From: Undibacterium sp. CCC3.4
GTDB lineage: Bacteria > Pseudomonadota > Gammaproteobacteria > Burkholderiales > Burkholderiaceae_D
NCBI RefSeq assembly: GCF_034347425.1
Contig: NZ_CP133779.1
Location: 2,604,001 to 2,668,000 of the forward strand
Length of the DNA: 64,000 nt
Direction of reading: 5' to 3'
Shown here: positions 55,660 to 63,796 of the stretch, one piece after another
Numbering within the stretch: the stretch's first letter is position 1
How the letters are laid out: each line of letters opens with the position of its first letter
Notes under the pieces: model-generated
The model's input: only the letters and a program-made list of their open reading frames with translations
The model's database searches: none
Told to the model about the DNA's origin: nothing
Program-made: the position numbers and the translations under genes

Positions 55660-55977
55660 ATCATCAAAAATCTGACTAGGGTTGGAAATCCCGGCCTTCA
55701 GAGGTTGTCGCAAAAAGGGTTTTCAGTTGGTATCATTACCCTAACTGGTGGCCACGTCATTCCCGCGCGCTTTTGGCGGGAACCCAGCGGCGTTCGCGGT
55801 TAACTGAAAATGCCAGATATGATCGTGTTTTCAGCGCTGAAAACGACACTGGGTTCCCGCCAAAAGCATGCGGGAATGACGAGGTATGCGGTGTTTCAGA
55901 TATAAAAAGCGTCCATCAGGCTTTTGCGACAGCCTCTGAGGGCCGGGATTTCCAAACCTAGTCAGATTTTTGATGAT
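55660..55977. repeat. Hairpin repeat element, copy B, nested inside longer inverted repeats
   Basis: Inner part (about 55699-55935) is an inverted copy of the element at 18899-19155, with ends AGGTTGTCGCAAAA and TTTTGCGACAGCCT. Here the inverted repeats extend outwards to about 56 bp each: ATCATCAAAAATCTGACTAG on the left is mirrored by CTAGTCAGATTTTTGATGAT on the right. The whole can fold into one long hairpin. It contains no gene; ORFs here are by-products. Confidence 0.75.
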
Positions 55978-56040
55978 ACAGGGCGAAACAGATTGGTTCG
56001 CGCAGAGACGCAAGGAGAGGCAAACACCCCACAAACAAAA

Positions 56041-56073
56041 GCCCCGCAGAGACTTTCAGGGTCTGTGCGGGGC
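56041..56073 (-). terminator. Terminator downstream of the tRNA-Ser remnant
   Basis: Stem GCCCCGCAGA / TCTGTGCGGGGC (one bulge) with an 11-nt loop, followed on the minus strand by TTTTGTTTG. It stands where a tRNA read from the minus strand would end. Confidence 0.6.
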
Positions 56074-56089
56074 GTTCTGAAACTATTCT

Positions 56090-56138
56090 TGGCGGAGAAA
56101 CGGGGATTCGCCCATACCGGGTAGGCTATGAACCTGTG
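56090..56138 (-). pseudogene. tRNA-Ser 3'-half remnant
   Basis: On the plus strand TGGCGGAGAAACGGGGATTC is identical to the 3' end of the intact tRNA-Ser at 57299. After a short divergent stretch (CCCATA), CCGGGTAGGCTATGAACCT also matches that tRNA, then similarity ends. It is thus a chimera of the tandem-repeat form and the tRNA body, lying 1.2 kb downstream of the intact gene with the RelE-type module between. Confidence 0.75.
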
Positions 56139-56307
56139 CGCCAATCCTTGGGAAAGTCGCATGAATAAAGGACTTGCATCTTCTTCCATGCGCTATTGAA
56201 TCAACATTTGAAGGCTTGTAAGTGCTTGATTTGATTGGCTTGACGATCGCTTATTAGCGCAAGTTTTTTTAATAATTGTGTGCTTAGTCATTGTTTGTAA
56301 AGAGCTG

Positions 56308-56343
56308 TTATTGGTGCTATTATTGGTGCTATTATTGGTGCTT
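56308..56343 (+). repeat. Three tandem 12-bp repeats upstream of the antitoxin gene
   Basis: TTATTGGTGCTA occurs twice and TTATTGGTGCTT once, head to tail with no spacing, 22 bp before the antitoxin ATG. The position is that of an autoregulatory operator bound by the antitoxin or toxin-antitoxin complex. Confidence 0.7.
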
Positions 56344-56365
56344 TAAATGACTCGATTGGTAGTGT

Positions 56366-56614
56366 ATGACACATCTTATACTAGCCGAAACATCAGCAAG
56401 TGTTTCAGAACTCAAGAAAAACCCCATGGGCACGGTTGCTGCCGGTGATGGTTTTCCGGTGGCTATTCTTAATCGGAATGAACCAGCTTTTTATTGCGTG
56501 CCGGCGAAAGCCTATGAAGCATTAATGGACAAGCTTGAAGACTTGGAGCTAAACGCCATTGCTGATGCTCGTGAGGGTCAATCTATCGTTAAAGTCACGC
56601 TCGATGACCTTTGA
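56366..56614 (+). CDS. Phd/YefM-type antitoxin
   Basis: An 82-residue protein. The opening LAETSASVSELKKNPMGTVA followed by GFPVAILNRNEPAFYCVPAKAYEAL is the Phd/YefM fold (S-x-x-E-L-x-x-N/D-P and V-x-I-x-x-x-x-x-P-x-x-Y-V-P). The acidic C-terminus (LDDL) would wrap the toxin. Its stop overlaps the toxin start by 11 bp. Together with the 12-bp tandem repeats upstream it is a complete self-regulated module. Confidence 0.88.
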   Translation: MTHLILAETSASVSELKKNPMGTVAAGDGFPVAILNRNEPAFYCVPAKAYEALMDKLEDLELNAIADAREGQSIVKVTLDDL

Positions 56615-56885
56615 ACTTGGTTTTCTAGAGGATGCACTAAAAGAGTGGCGCAAACTCGATAGCAGCACACGAGAGCAGTTTAAAGCAAAGTTAACCGAAC
56701 GCCTGGCAAATCCTCGTATGCCGTCCGCTAAACTAAGCGGTCACAAAGATCGATATAAAATTAAATTGCGGAGTGTTGGCTATAGGCTTGTTTATGAAGT
56801 ACGTGATAGTGAACTCATTGTGATTGTGGTCGCGGTCGGCAAACGAGAGCGAAATGCGGTCTATCAGGCTGCTGCAAGACGATAG
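56604..56885 (+). CDS. RelE/ParE-family toxin
   Basis: A 93-residue RelE-superfamily toxin that would cleave mRNA on the ribosome (RelE type) or act on gyrase (ParE type). The pattern FLEDALKEWRKLDSSTREQF, then LSGHKDRYKIKLRSVGYRLVY and VVAVGKRERNAVY, is typical of RelE with the conserved basic residues KxKLR, YRLVY and KREr. The ATG overlaps the antitoxin reading frame; the longer reading lies inside the antitoxin gene. Confidence 0.9.
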   Translation: MTFELGFLEDALKEWRKLDSSTREQFKAKLTERLANPRMPSAKLSGHKDRYKIKLRSVGYRLVYEVRDSELIVIVVAVGKRERNAVYQAAARR

Positions 56886-56962
56886 TTGAAGACAGAGCAT
56901 TGCAATTTACTGATGCAGGATCTCGTCAATGTTGTTGAAGGCGCAATCGGTTCGAATAGCGC

Positions 56963-56992
56963 AAAAAATAAGGCTCTCACGTGGAGAGCCTT
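56963..56992 (-). terminator. Terminator, third in the tRNA-Ser repeat region
   Basis: Stem AAGGCTCTC / GAGAGCCTT with a 5-nt loop; on the minus strand it is followed by ATTTTTTGC. It lies just beyond the distal 149-bp repeat and could also stop the convergent toxin transcript. Confidence 0.7.
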
Positions 56993-57000
56993 ATAAATAC

Positions 57001-57149
57001 TGGCGGAGAAACGGGGATTCGCCCACACCGGCGCGGGCCGCTGGCGCGCTGGTAAGCGCGCCCCTTCGAATCCCCGGCGGGAGCCAAACTCTTGGCTCCC
57101 TTTTCTCCGAACAAAAAAATACCCGCTAAAGCGGGTATTTTTATATTCT
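57001..57149 (-). repeat. 149-bp tRNA-Ser-associated tandem repeat, distal unit
   Basis: Begins with TGGCGGAGAAACGGGGATTC, the reverse complement of the tRNA-Ser 3' end, then a GC-rich segment with GCGCGGGCCGCTGGCGCGC, a GGAGCC / GGCTCC inverted repeat and a terminator. It is nearly identical to the next unit (one A/T-type difference seen near CACACCGG / CACACTGG). Confidence 0.92.
57113..57136 (-). terminator. Terminator in the distal 149-bp unit
   Basis: Stem ACCCGC / GCGGGT with loop of four, then seven T on the minus strand. Confidence 0.8.
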
Positions 57150-57298
57150 TGGCGGAGAAACGGGGATTCGCCCACACTGGCGCGGGCCGCTGGCGCGCTG
57201 GTAAGCGCGCCCCTTCGAATCCCCGGCGGGAGCCAAACTCTTGGCTCCCTTTTCTCCGAACAAAAAAATACCCGCTAAAGCGGGTATTTTTATATTCT
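57150..57298 (-). repeat. 149-bp tRNA-Ser-associated tandem repeat, proximal unit
   Basis: Direct tandem partner of 57001-57149, abutting the 3' end of the tRNA-Ser gene. The period of 149 bp puts the same 21-nt tRNA 3'-end sequence at 57001, 57150 and 57299 (the real tRNA). Confidence 0.92.
57262..57285 (-). terminator. Terminator in the proximal 149-bp unit, first after tRNA-Ser
   Basis: Same ACCCGC / GCGGGT stem and T-run as in the distal unit; it is the first terminator read after the tRNA gene. Confidence 0.8.
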
Positions 57299-57389
57299 TG
57301 GCGGAGAAACGGGGATTCGAACCCCGGGTAGGCTATGAACCTACGCACGCTTTCCAGGCGTGTGACTTAAACCACTCATCCATCTCTCC
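57299..57389 (-). tRNA. tRNA-Ser (anticodon GGA)
   Basis: A 91-nt class II tRNA on the minus strand. The acceptor GGAGAGA pairs with TTTCTCC next to an encoded CCA. The T-arm is GGGGTTCGAATCCCC. The long variable arm (GTAGGTTCATAGCCTAC) is typical of serine tRNA. The anticodon loop CTGGAAA gives GGA (57353-57355 on the plus strand), reading UCC/UCU. The 3' end is duplicated in the downstream 149-bp repeats. Confidence 0.95.
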
Positions 57390-57483
57390 TTTTTCATAAC
57401 CGCATTACTGCAACGGCGACGAAGCTCGCTATTCTAGCAAATTATTCGCGCTGAGGGAAGTGTTTGCGTTGCTGCCAGTGAAA

Positions 57484-57948
57484 TCATGCGCCCAACCATG
57501 GTAAGTCGTGCGCGCACCAGCCACCGATGGTTTTTCTATGGCCGGCAGCATCTTTGTCACCCTCAAAGCCCTGCAGAATATCAAAACAAGCGCTGTAACC
57601 ATGTTCGTGAGCTAATTTCGCCGCATGGCGCGAACGAACGCCGGAGCGGCATAGGAATAACAGCACGGTGTCGCGTTGCGCGCTAATTGCTTGTAATTGC
57701 TGCATGAAATCAGGATTTGGCATACCGCCTGGATATAAGGACCACTGCACCGAAAAATGCTGCGTCGGCTCGATGTCTACCCGTCCTACCCAATCACGTT
57801 CGGCGGCGGTACGTACGTCAATCAGCAAGATGCGCGGATCTTCGCGCAAAACGCTCCAAGCGTCGGCTGGAGTGAGGGCGCCGGCATAGGGCAGGGCTTG
57901 TTGCAAGCCCTCGGTGCGGGCTAATTGTATTCGTAAGGCTTCAGACAT
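57484..57948 (-). CDS. Rhodanese-like sulfurtransferase domain protein
   Basis: A 154-residue single-domain rhodanese. The active-site loop is CRSGVRS with the persulfide-carrying Cys100, and the upstream LLIDVRTAAERDWVG is the usual second-strand motif. Small proteins of this type transfer sulfur from thiosulfate or persulfides or serve in detoxification. No partner gene seen. The GGDEF-EAL gene ends upstream of it on the same strand; spacing is 43 bp. Confidence 0.9.
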   Translation of the reverse strand: MSEALRIQLARTEGLQQALPYAGALTPADAWSVLREDPRILLIDVRTAAERDWVGRVDIEPTQHFSVQWSLYPGGMPNPDFMQQLQAISAQRDTVLLFLCRSGVRSRHAAKLAHEHGYSACFDILQGFEGDKDAAGHRKTIGGWCAHDLPWLGA

Positions 57949-57991
57949 GGGATCTTCCTTTCAAAGCAAAAAATAGAACAAGACTGAAAAA

Positions 57992-60949
57992 TTATGCCTG
58001 AAACGGCGCAGTGTTAGATTGAGCGGGCAGTTCCGGTGCTGGTCGACCAAATAAATACCCCTGAAAAGCATGGCAATCCTGACTTTGCAAGAATGCGCGT
58101 TGTGCTTCGGTTTCGACCCCCTCGGCAATCACCGCCAAGCCCAGGCTCTTGCCCAAGCCGATGATAGTACGCGTAATGGCTGCATCATTCGGGTCAAGCA
58201 AGATATCGCGCACGAAAGACTGGTCTATCTTCAATTGATCGAGCGGCAAACGTTTCAGATAACTGAGTGAAGAATAGCCGGTACCAAAATCGTCGAGCGA
58301 AAAACACACTCCGTGCGATTTCAACTGATTCATCTTCTGTATCGTCTCTTCTATATTTTCTACCAATAAACTTTCTGTCAATTCGAGTTTCAGCTTGCAA
58401 GCGGAGATCGCAGTCTGCTGTATCGTCGTCAGCACGATCGCGACAAAATCGGCTTGCCGGAACTGGCGCGCGCTGACATTGACCGCCATCGTCAGCTCAG
58501 CGGTGGCCGGATCATTCTCCCACAGCCGCAATTTTTTACATGCCGCCTGCAACACCCAAGTACCAAGCGGGATGATCAAGCCCGATTCTTCCGCTAAGGG
58601 AATGAAATCGGCCGGTGCAATCATGCCCTTGTGCGGATGCTGCCAGCGTACCAGTGCTTCAGCACCGATGGTATGGCCGGCGCTATTAACTTGCGGTTGA
58701 TAATACAAAATAAATTGGTTCTCACTCAAACCGCAACGCATATCCGCTTCCATGGTCGCGCGCGCCGTCACCATGCTGAGCATGTGCGGATCGAAGAAGC
58801 GCACATGACTGCCATCTTCGGCTTTGGCTTGATACATCGCCACTTCTACTTGCTTGAGTAATTCCTCAGCCGAGCTACTGTCGCCGTTGAATAATTGTAT
58901 TCCTATGCTGGCGCTGGTGTGATAGTCATGCCCATCAATCCAGTAGGGCAGTTTTAATTGTTCGAGTATATTGGTGGCGTTGGTTTTGGCCATGATTGCG
59001 GTCGGCCCGATTTGATCGCTGAGGTTTTCCAGAATCAAGGCGAACTCATCGCCACCGATGCGCGCCAGCGTATCACCCTTGCTGATGTTTTGCGCCAGTC
59101 GTAGAGCAACCTGCTGCAGCAGTAGGTCGCCGGTAGCATGACCGTGAATATCGTTTATCGTCTTGAAATTATCGAGATCGAGAAACAAGACCGCGCCATG
59201 TCGCAGATTGCGTGAATTGCTGGCCAAACCATGCTGTAAACGATCGAGCAATAGGCGTCGATTGGCCAGGCCAGTTAATGGATCATGATAGGCCAGATGT
59301 TCAAGCTTGGCTTCGGTCGCTTTGCGCTGGGTAATATCTTGCATCGCCGCGACGTAATGAATCGGCTTGCCATCCTTGGCTTTGACTGCCGTAATCGTCA
59401 GCCACTCCGGATAAATTTCACCGTTTTTACGGCGGTTCCAGATTTCTCCCTGCCAGTAACCGTATTCGTCCAGCTGTGTCGACATGTCTTGGTAGTAACT
59501 GCTGCCATGCATTCCCGACTTCAATAAGCGCGTGCTCTGGCCCAGCGCTTCCTCGCGTGAGTAACCGGTCATGCGCGAAAACGCCTGGTTGACGCGTAAG
59601 ATAGTACGATGTTCGTCGGTAATCACCATACCCTCTTGGCCTTCGAAGGCAATGGCGGCAATTTGCAAATCGGCTTCGATACGCTTACGTTCTGTCATAT
59701 CTTGCAATACACCGATGCGCCGCACGATGAGACCATCACGACCCCTGTCCAGCTCTACTTGCGACAAGACCCAGCGAATTTCACCATCAATCAGCAGTCT
59801 GTATTCCACCTCATAGCGTTCGCCCGCCAAACTTTCTTGCCACAGCTGCAGGATGCGTTCGCGGTCCAGTGGGTGAATTTGATCGATCACCAAATCGCGG
59901 TTTATCCGTGTGCCGGCGGTGATACCCCAGATGCGACGGGCTTCGTCCGAACATTCCATGTCCAAACTGCCGGCGTAATTGATCCAGCTACCGGTACGCG
60001 AAATCATTTGCGCCCGGCACAGATCGGATTCGCGCAGCGCCAGCTCGGCGGTGCGGTCGGTAATCGTTTTTTCCATGCGGCGCTGCTGTATGCGCGCCTC
60101 TAACACCAGTCTTACCAAGGCCGCCAGCAGCAAGGCGAACAACAGTGCCGCGCCGATTTGCCCAGCCTGTACCCATCCCTCAGCCTTGCTGCCGGCACTC
60201 ATCACATCCAAGGTCCAGATACTGTTCGGCAGGTTCAAGGTTTGCCGCGCAATATACTGTGCTTGGTAGGCTTTGCTTTGATCGATTATCTGAGGCAGGC
60301 CGGTGCCGGGATTATTGCGCCACAATTGATATTCATGACCACGCGCAGCGAGCGCAGCCAGTCCGGTTTTTTTCAACAATTCAGGCACTGAAATCACCAC
60401 CGTTACCAGGCCCCAGAATTTTCTCTCGCCATGTTCGAGGTTCAAAAACACTGGTAAGCGTCCGACCACACCGACATCGCCGCGTGACAGCGTGAACGGG
60501 CCGGCCAGGCTCAATTGACCGGTATTTTTTGCCAGTTGGGCTTCTGCTCCACGTAGCGGATCGGTCAACAGGTTAATGCCCAAGCCGATCGTGCGCCAAG
60601 CGCTCGGTACGACTTCGCGCGTAATGCCATCGGGTGCCAGATAAAATGCCAAAATATCGGGTTGATAAACCAAGATCCGGCTGGCGAAGCTCTCGAAATT
60701 CGTCACCATACCATGTTGTTCATGCACCAGCGCCGCGACCGCATAGGTGGCCGACAGGGCTTGCATGATCTTATGTTCCAGTGCGCGCGCCTGCAGGGTG
60801 GCCAATTCATTGGTGCTTGCCAGCGCTTCGTTCTGTCGTGCTTGGTTTAATTGCTCGATCAGGTGCAGACCAACTGCCGATGCGCCGCAAAAAACCAGTG
60901 CGGCGCAAAACAGCGGGTTGGTGACAAACTGACGAAAGAATCGCGGCAT
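57992..60949 (-). CDS. CHASE-PAS-PAS-GGDEF-EAL membrane protein
   Basis: A 985-residue c-di-GMP enzyme. Two membrane helices (about 12-32 and 270-290) enclose a periplasmic CHASE-like sensor with ILAFYLAPDGITREVVP. Two PAS-PAC domains follow (VIDQIHPLDRERIL and ILRVNQAFSRMTGYSREEALG). The diguanylate cyclase motif is RIGGDEFALILE, intact. The phosphodiesterase domain shows GAEALVRWQHP, DDFGTGYSSLSYL and LKIDQSFV, also intact, so both activities are possible. It may feed or drain c-di-GMP sensed by the PilZ protein elsewhere in the window. RBS not evaluated. Confidence 0.93.
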   Translation of the reverse strand: MPRFFRQFVTNPLFCAALVFCGASAVGLHLIEQLNQARQNEALASTNELATLQARALEHKIMQALSATYAVAALVHEQHGMVTNFESFASRILVYQPDILAFYLAPDGITREVVPSAWRTIGLGINLLTDPLRGAEAQLAKNTGQLSLAGPFTLSRGDVGVVGRLPVFLNLEHGERKFWGLVTVVISVPELLKKTGLAALAARGHEYQLWRNNPGTGLPQIIDQSKAYQAQYIARQTLNLPNSIWTLDVMSAGSKAEGWVQAGQIGAALLFALLLAALVRLVLEARIQQRRMEKTITDRTAELALRESDLCRAQMISRTGSWINYAGSLDMECSDEARRIWGITAGTRINRDLVIDQIHPLDRERILQLWQESLAGERYEVEYRLLIDGEIRWVLSQVELDRGRDGLIVRRIGVLQDMTERKRIEADLQIAAIAFEGQEGMVITDEHRTILRVNQAFSRMTGYSREEALGQSTRLLKSGMHGSSYYQDMSTQLDEYGYWQGEIWNRRKNGEIYPEWLTITAVKAKDGKPIHYVAAMQDITQRKATEAKLEHLAYHDPLTGLANRRLLLDRLQHGLASNSRNLRHGAVLFLDLDNFKTINDIHGHATGDLLLQQVALRLAQNISKGDTLARIGGDEFALILENLSDQIGPTAIMAKTNATNILEQLKLPYWIDGHDYHTSASIGIQLFNGDSSSAEELLKQVEVAMYQAKAEDGSHVRFFDPHMLSMVTARATMEADMRCGLSENQFILYYQPQVNSAGHTIGAEALVRWQHPHKGMIAPADFIPLAEESGLIIPLGTWVLQAACKKLRLWENDPATAELTMAVNVSARQFRQADFVAIVLTTIQQTAISACKLKLELTESLLVENIEETIQKMNQLKSHGVCFSLDDFGTGYSSLSYLKRLPLDQLKIDQSFVRDILLDPNDAAITRTIIGLGKSLGLAVIAEGVETEAQRAFLQSQDCHAFQGYLFGRPAPELPAQSNTAPFQA

Positions 60950-61227
60950 GATAAGAGTAGGGAAAGCGAAATGATGAAAGTCACACGAACTTAATCCACG
61001 TTTTTTATGGTTCTATTTGCAATAAAACCGCATGGCAGTGTATCTTTGAGGGCAATGCAGAACAGTGTCTCAACGATAGCTAACAGCTAAATGCGAGTCA
61101 ATCTCATTATTACCCTATTCAGACAGTAGCTGATGTGGATCAATGAACACATAAAAATTAATTTTAATATAATTATGTATCTTTGGGGAAACTTAGATGT
61201 CCAATTCGAGGATGGGCTATCGATTTA
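60950..61227. other. Non-coding stretch upstream of the glnA control region
   Basis: AT-rich, with no gene recognised. It must hold the promoter of the GGDEF-EAL gene on the minus strand. Confidence 0.4.
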
Positions 61228-61241
61228 TTGGTGCGCACCAA
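61228..61241 (+). promoter_or_regulatory. Probable NtrC-binding site 1 of glnA
   Basis: Perfect palindrome TTGGTGCGCACCAA, which fits the GGTGC / GCACC half-sites of NtrC enhancers but with a compressed spacer. It is about 190 bp upstream of the sigma-54 promoter. Confidence 0.5.
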
Positions 61242-61303
61242 AAAAAGGAGTTTTTCCAGATAAAATTTGTTTTCGCACCAAATAAATGCGCAAAGAGCAA
61301 AGT

Positions 61304-61320
61304 TGCACTATCTTGGTGCT
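61304..61320 (+). promoter_or_regulatory. Probable NtrC-binding site 2 of glnA
   Basis: TGCACTATCTTGGTGCT matches the NtrC enhancer consensus TGCACC-N5-GGTGCA closely. Further GGTGC half-sites follow at 61327-61332 and 61347-61352. It lies about 110 bp upstream of the sigma-54 promoter, the usual enhancer distance. Confidence 0.7.
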
Positions 61321-61428
61321 CTGCTGTGGTGCTTGCCAATATGCAGTGGTGCAATCATCCTTGCATGAAACAGTATGCAAAACAAGGATTTAGCAAAAAC
61401 TGTATTTGTTTATGCGCAGACCGGAAGG

Positions 61429-61444
61429 TGGCATAGTTTCTGCT
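61429..61444 (+). promoter_or_regulatory. Sigma-54 promoter of glnA
   Basis: TGGCATAGTTTCTGCT: GG and GC are spaced by exactly 10 bases, as in -24/-12 promoters (TGGCAC-N5-TTGCA). It lies about 190 bp before the glnA ATG, downstream of the NtrC-like sites, so nitrogen limitation should activate the gene. Confidence 0.75.
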
Positions 61445-61636
61445 ATCATCCTTAATTGAGTTCAGCCCTCAGATCCATGCCGGTGCTGCAGCGCAGGTTT
61501 TCTCCTGCGCGCTTGCGGTACCGTGATGCCAGAGGCCGGGCTCGGCTTTTTTTCCTATCAGGTGCGTAGTTTATTGCGCCTACCTTGGTATGACTTATTT
61601 CCGAATTTATTTTTAGCGCTACTTGAGGAGTTTCAC

Positions 61637-63052
61637 ATGGCAATGACAGCCGCAGAAGTCTTGAAAATGGCGAAAGACAACGAAGTAAAATTCGTTGATT
61701 TTCGCTTTGCTGATACACGAGGCAAAGAACAGCACGTAACTGTTCCAGTTTCTCAGTTCGATATGGATAAATTCGAATCCGGTCACGCATTCGACGGTTC
61801 CTCCATCGCTGGCTGGAAAGGCATTGAAGCTTCCGATATGTTGTTGATGCCGGATCCGAATACCGCCAACATCGATCCATTCATGGAAGAAACCACATTG
61901 TTCATGCAATGTGACGTGATCGAGCCATCCGATGGCAAAGGTTACGACCGTGATCCACGTTCCATCGCCAAACGCGCTGAAGCGTATTTGAAATCCTCCG
62001 GTATCGGTGACACTGCTTACTTCGGTCCAGAACCAGAATTCTTCATTTTCGACGGCGTCCGTTGGAAAGTCGATATGTCTGGCTGTTTCGTCAAGATTGA
62101 TTCCAATGAAGCATCGTGGAGCAGTGGCGAAAAAATCGAAGGCGGCAACACCGGTCATCGTCCGGTGGTCAAAGGCGGTTACTTCCCAGTTCCACCAGTC
62201 GACAGCTTCCAAGACATGCGTTCGGAAATGTGCCTGATCCTCGAATCGCTCGGCATCCCTGTCGAAGTGCATCACCATGAAGTCGCTGGTGCCGGTCAAA
62301 ATGAAATCGGTACTAAATTTTCGACCCTGGTAGAACGCGCCGACTGGACACAAAATCTGAAATATGTAGTCTGGAATGTCGCTCACACCTATGGTAAAAC
62401 AGCGACGTTCATGCCTAAGCCTATCGTTGGCGACAACGGTTCGGGTATGCATGTGCATCAATCGATCTGGAAAGACGGTAAAAATCTGTTCGCTGGCGAC
62501 GGCTATGCCGGTCTGTCCGACTTCGCACTGTATTACATCGGCGGCATCATCAAGCATGCCAAAGCACTCAATGCGATCACCAATCCAGGTACCAACTCGT
62601 ACAAACGTTTGGTTCCAGGCTATGAAGCACCGGTTAAATTGGCTTACTCGGCACGTAACCGTTCGGCTTCCATCCGTATTCCTTACGTTGCCAACCCTAA
62701 AGGTCGTCGCGTCGAAGCGCGCTTCCCAGATCCACTGGCTAACCCATACCTGTGCTTCTCCGCACTGATGATGGCGGGTCTTGACGGTGTTCAAAACAAG
62801 ATCCATCCAGGCGAAGCTGCCACGAAAGATCTTTACCATTTGCCACCAGAAGAAGACGCCTTGATCCCGACCGTGTGTTCTTCCCTCGAAGAAGCGCTCG
62901 AATCGCTCAACAATGACCGCGAATTCTTGACGCGTGGTGGTGTTTTCAGCGACAGCATGATCGATGCTTACATCGAATTGAAAATGCAAGACGTACAACG
63001 CATGCGCATGACAACCCATCCGGTTGAATTCGACATGTACTACTCTCTGTAA
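61637..63052 (+). CDS. glnA: Glutamine synthetase type I
   Basis: A 471-residue enzyme that makes glutamine from glutamate, ammonia and ATP; the dodecameric type I beta form. Signatures: [32 protein letters not shown], the ATP-binding [21 protein letters not shown], and the adenylylation tyrosine in [10 protein letters not shown]. The start [10 protein letters not shown] is fixed by GAGGAG at 61625-61630. Expression is expected under NtrC and sigma-54 control, and activity by adenylylation. It is followed by a terminator, a DUF4124-like gene and ntrB. Confidence 0.98.
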   Translation: MAMTAAEVLKMAKDNEVKFVDFRFADTRGKEQHVTVPVSQFDMDKFESGHAFDGSSIAGWKGIEASDMLLMPDPNTANIDPFMEETTLFMQCDVIEPSDGKGYDRDPRSIAKRAEAYLKSSGIGDTAYFGPEPEFFIFDGVRWKVDMSGCFVKIDSNEASWSSGEKIEGGNTGHRPVVKGGYFPVPPVDSFQDMRSEMCLILESLGIPVEVHHHEVAGAGQNEIGTKFSTLVERADWTQNLKYVVWNVAHTYGKTATFMPKPIVGDNGSGMHVHQSIWKDGKNLFAGDGYAGLSDFALYYIGGIIKHAKALNAITNPGTNSYKRLVPGYEAPVKLAYSARNRSASIRIPYVANPKGRRVEARFPDPLANPYLCFSALMMAGLDGVQNKIHPGEAATKDLYHLPPEEDALIPTVCSSLEEALESLNNDREFLTRGGVFSDSMIDAYIELKMQDVQRMRMTTHPVEFDMYYSL

Positions 63053-63064
63053 GAGTAGGAAATT

Positions 63065-63094
63065 AAAAAAAGCGGGGGCAACCCCGCTTTTTTT
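63065..63094. terminator. Terminator after glnA
   Basis: Stem AGCGGGG / CCCCGCT with a 4-nt loop (GCAA), seven A before and seven T after; works in both directions. Confidence 0.9.
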
Positions 63095-63195
63095 ACGTCT
63101 ACACACCCCGGCAATTGTTACCGCTGGTAAGCTTGAATTGTGTGCGGACGCCGCTTGACATACACTAGCAGTCTGTTTCTGACTATTGATTGAAT

Positions 63196-63675
63196 ATGAA
63201 GCGATTATTGACCGGCATTATTGTTTTGCTCACCATGGAAGGCATCGCACATGCGCAGACCGAAGTGTTTCTGTGCGTAGACGATACGGGTAAGAAAGAA
63301 TATAAAAACACCGGTACCACTAAAGGCTGTCGTCGTATCGATCTGCCTGGCATTACCGTCGTGCCGGCACCGCCGCCAATTAAAAAGAGTCAGGCCAAAT
63401 CGGCTTCCAGCCCGGCTGACTTCCCTAAAGTGGATGAAGGCACGCAAAAAGCCCGCGACTCAGACCGTAAACAGATACTGCAAGACGAGCTTAAAGCTGA
63501 ACAGCTCAAGCTGACAGGGCTCAAAAAAGACTACAACAATGGCGAACCCGAGCGTCTCGGCAGTGAACGTAACTTCGCCAAATACCAAGAACGCACCATT
63601 ATGATGAAAGATAATGTCAGTCGCACCGAAAAGAACGTCGAAGCGCTGCAGCGTGAATTGAATAATTTAAAATAG
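63196..63675 (+). CDS. Exported DUF4124-like protein
   Basis: A 159-residue protein with a signal peptide ending near AHA. After it, TEVFLCVDDTGKKEYKNTG is the DUF4124-type beta-sheet segment (V-Y-x-C-x-D-x-x-G-x-x-x-Y). A Pro/Ala-rich linker and a C-terminal helical, highly charged coiled coil follow (KAEQLKLTGLKKDY, RTEKNVEALQREL). The function is unknown. The start is at an ATG two codons after an in-frame TTG. It lies between glnA and ntrB, a neighbour arrangement seen in this bacterial group. Confidence 0.82.
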   Translation: MKRLLTGIIVLLTMEGIAHAQTEVFLCVDDTGKKEYKNTGTTKGCRRIDLPGITVVPAPPPIKKSQAKSASSPADFPKVDEGTQKARDSDRKQILQDELKAEQLKLTGLKKDYNNGEPERLGSERNFAKYQERTIMMKDNVSRTEKNVEALQRELNNLK

Positions 63676-63796
63676 TACTGAGGTAGTAAGGAAATACCAG
63701 TCCCGCGCGCATAGCCATGCGCTGTTAGTGGGCATGATGTTTGCGTAAGGTCGCTGTATGCGGCCTTTTTTCATAGGCGGTTCCTTTTTTTTTGTG

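Noticed and set aside
57001..57298. Possible CRISPR array
   Set aside because: Only two contiguous 149-bp units, no spacers; they contain a tRNA end and a terminator.
61197..61436. ORF of 79 codons upstream of glnA
   Set aside because: Overlaps the NtrC sites and has no coding character.
61619..63106. Long antisense ORF of 495 codons opposite glnA
   Set aside because: Caused by the codon bias of glnA; no family features, and glnA is unmistakable.
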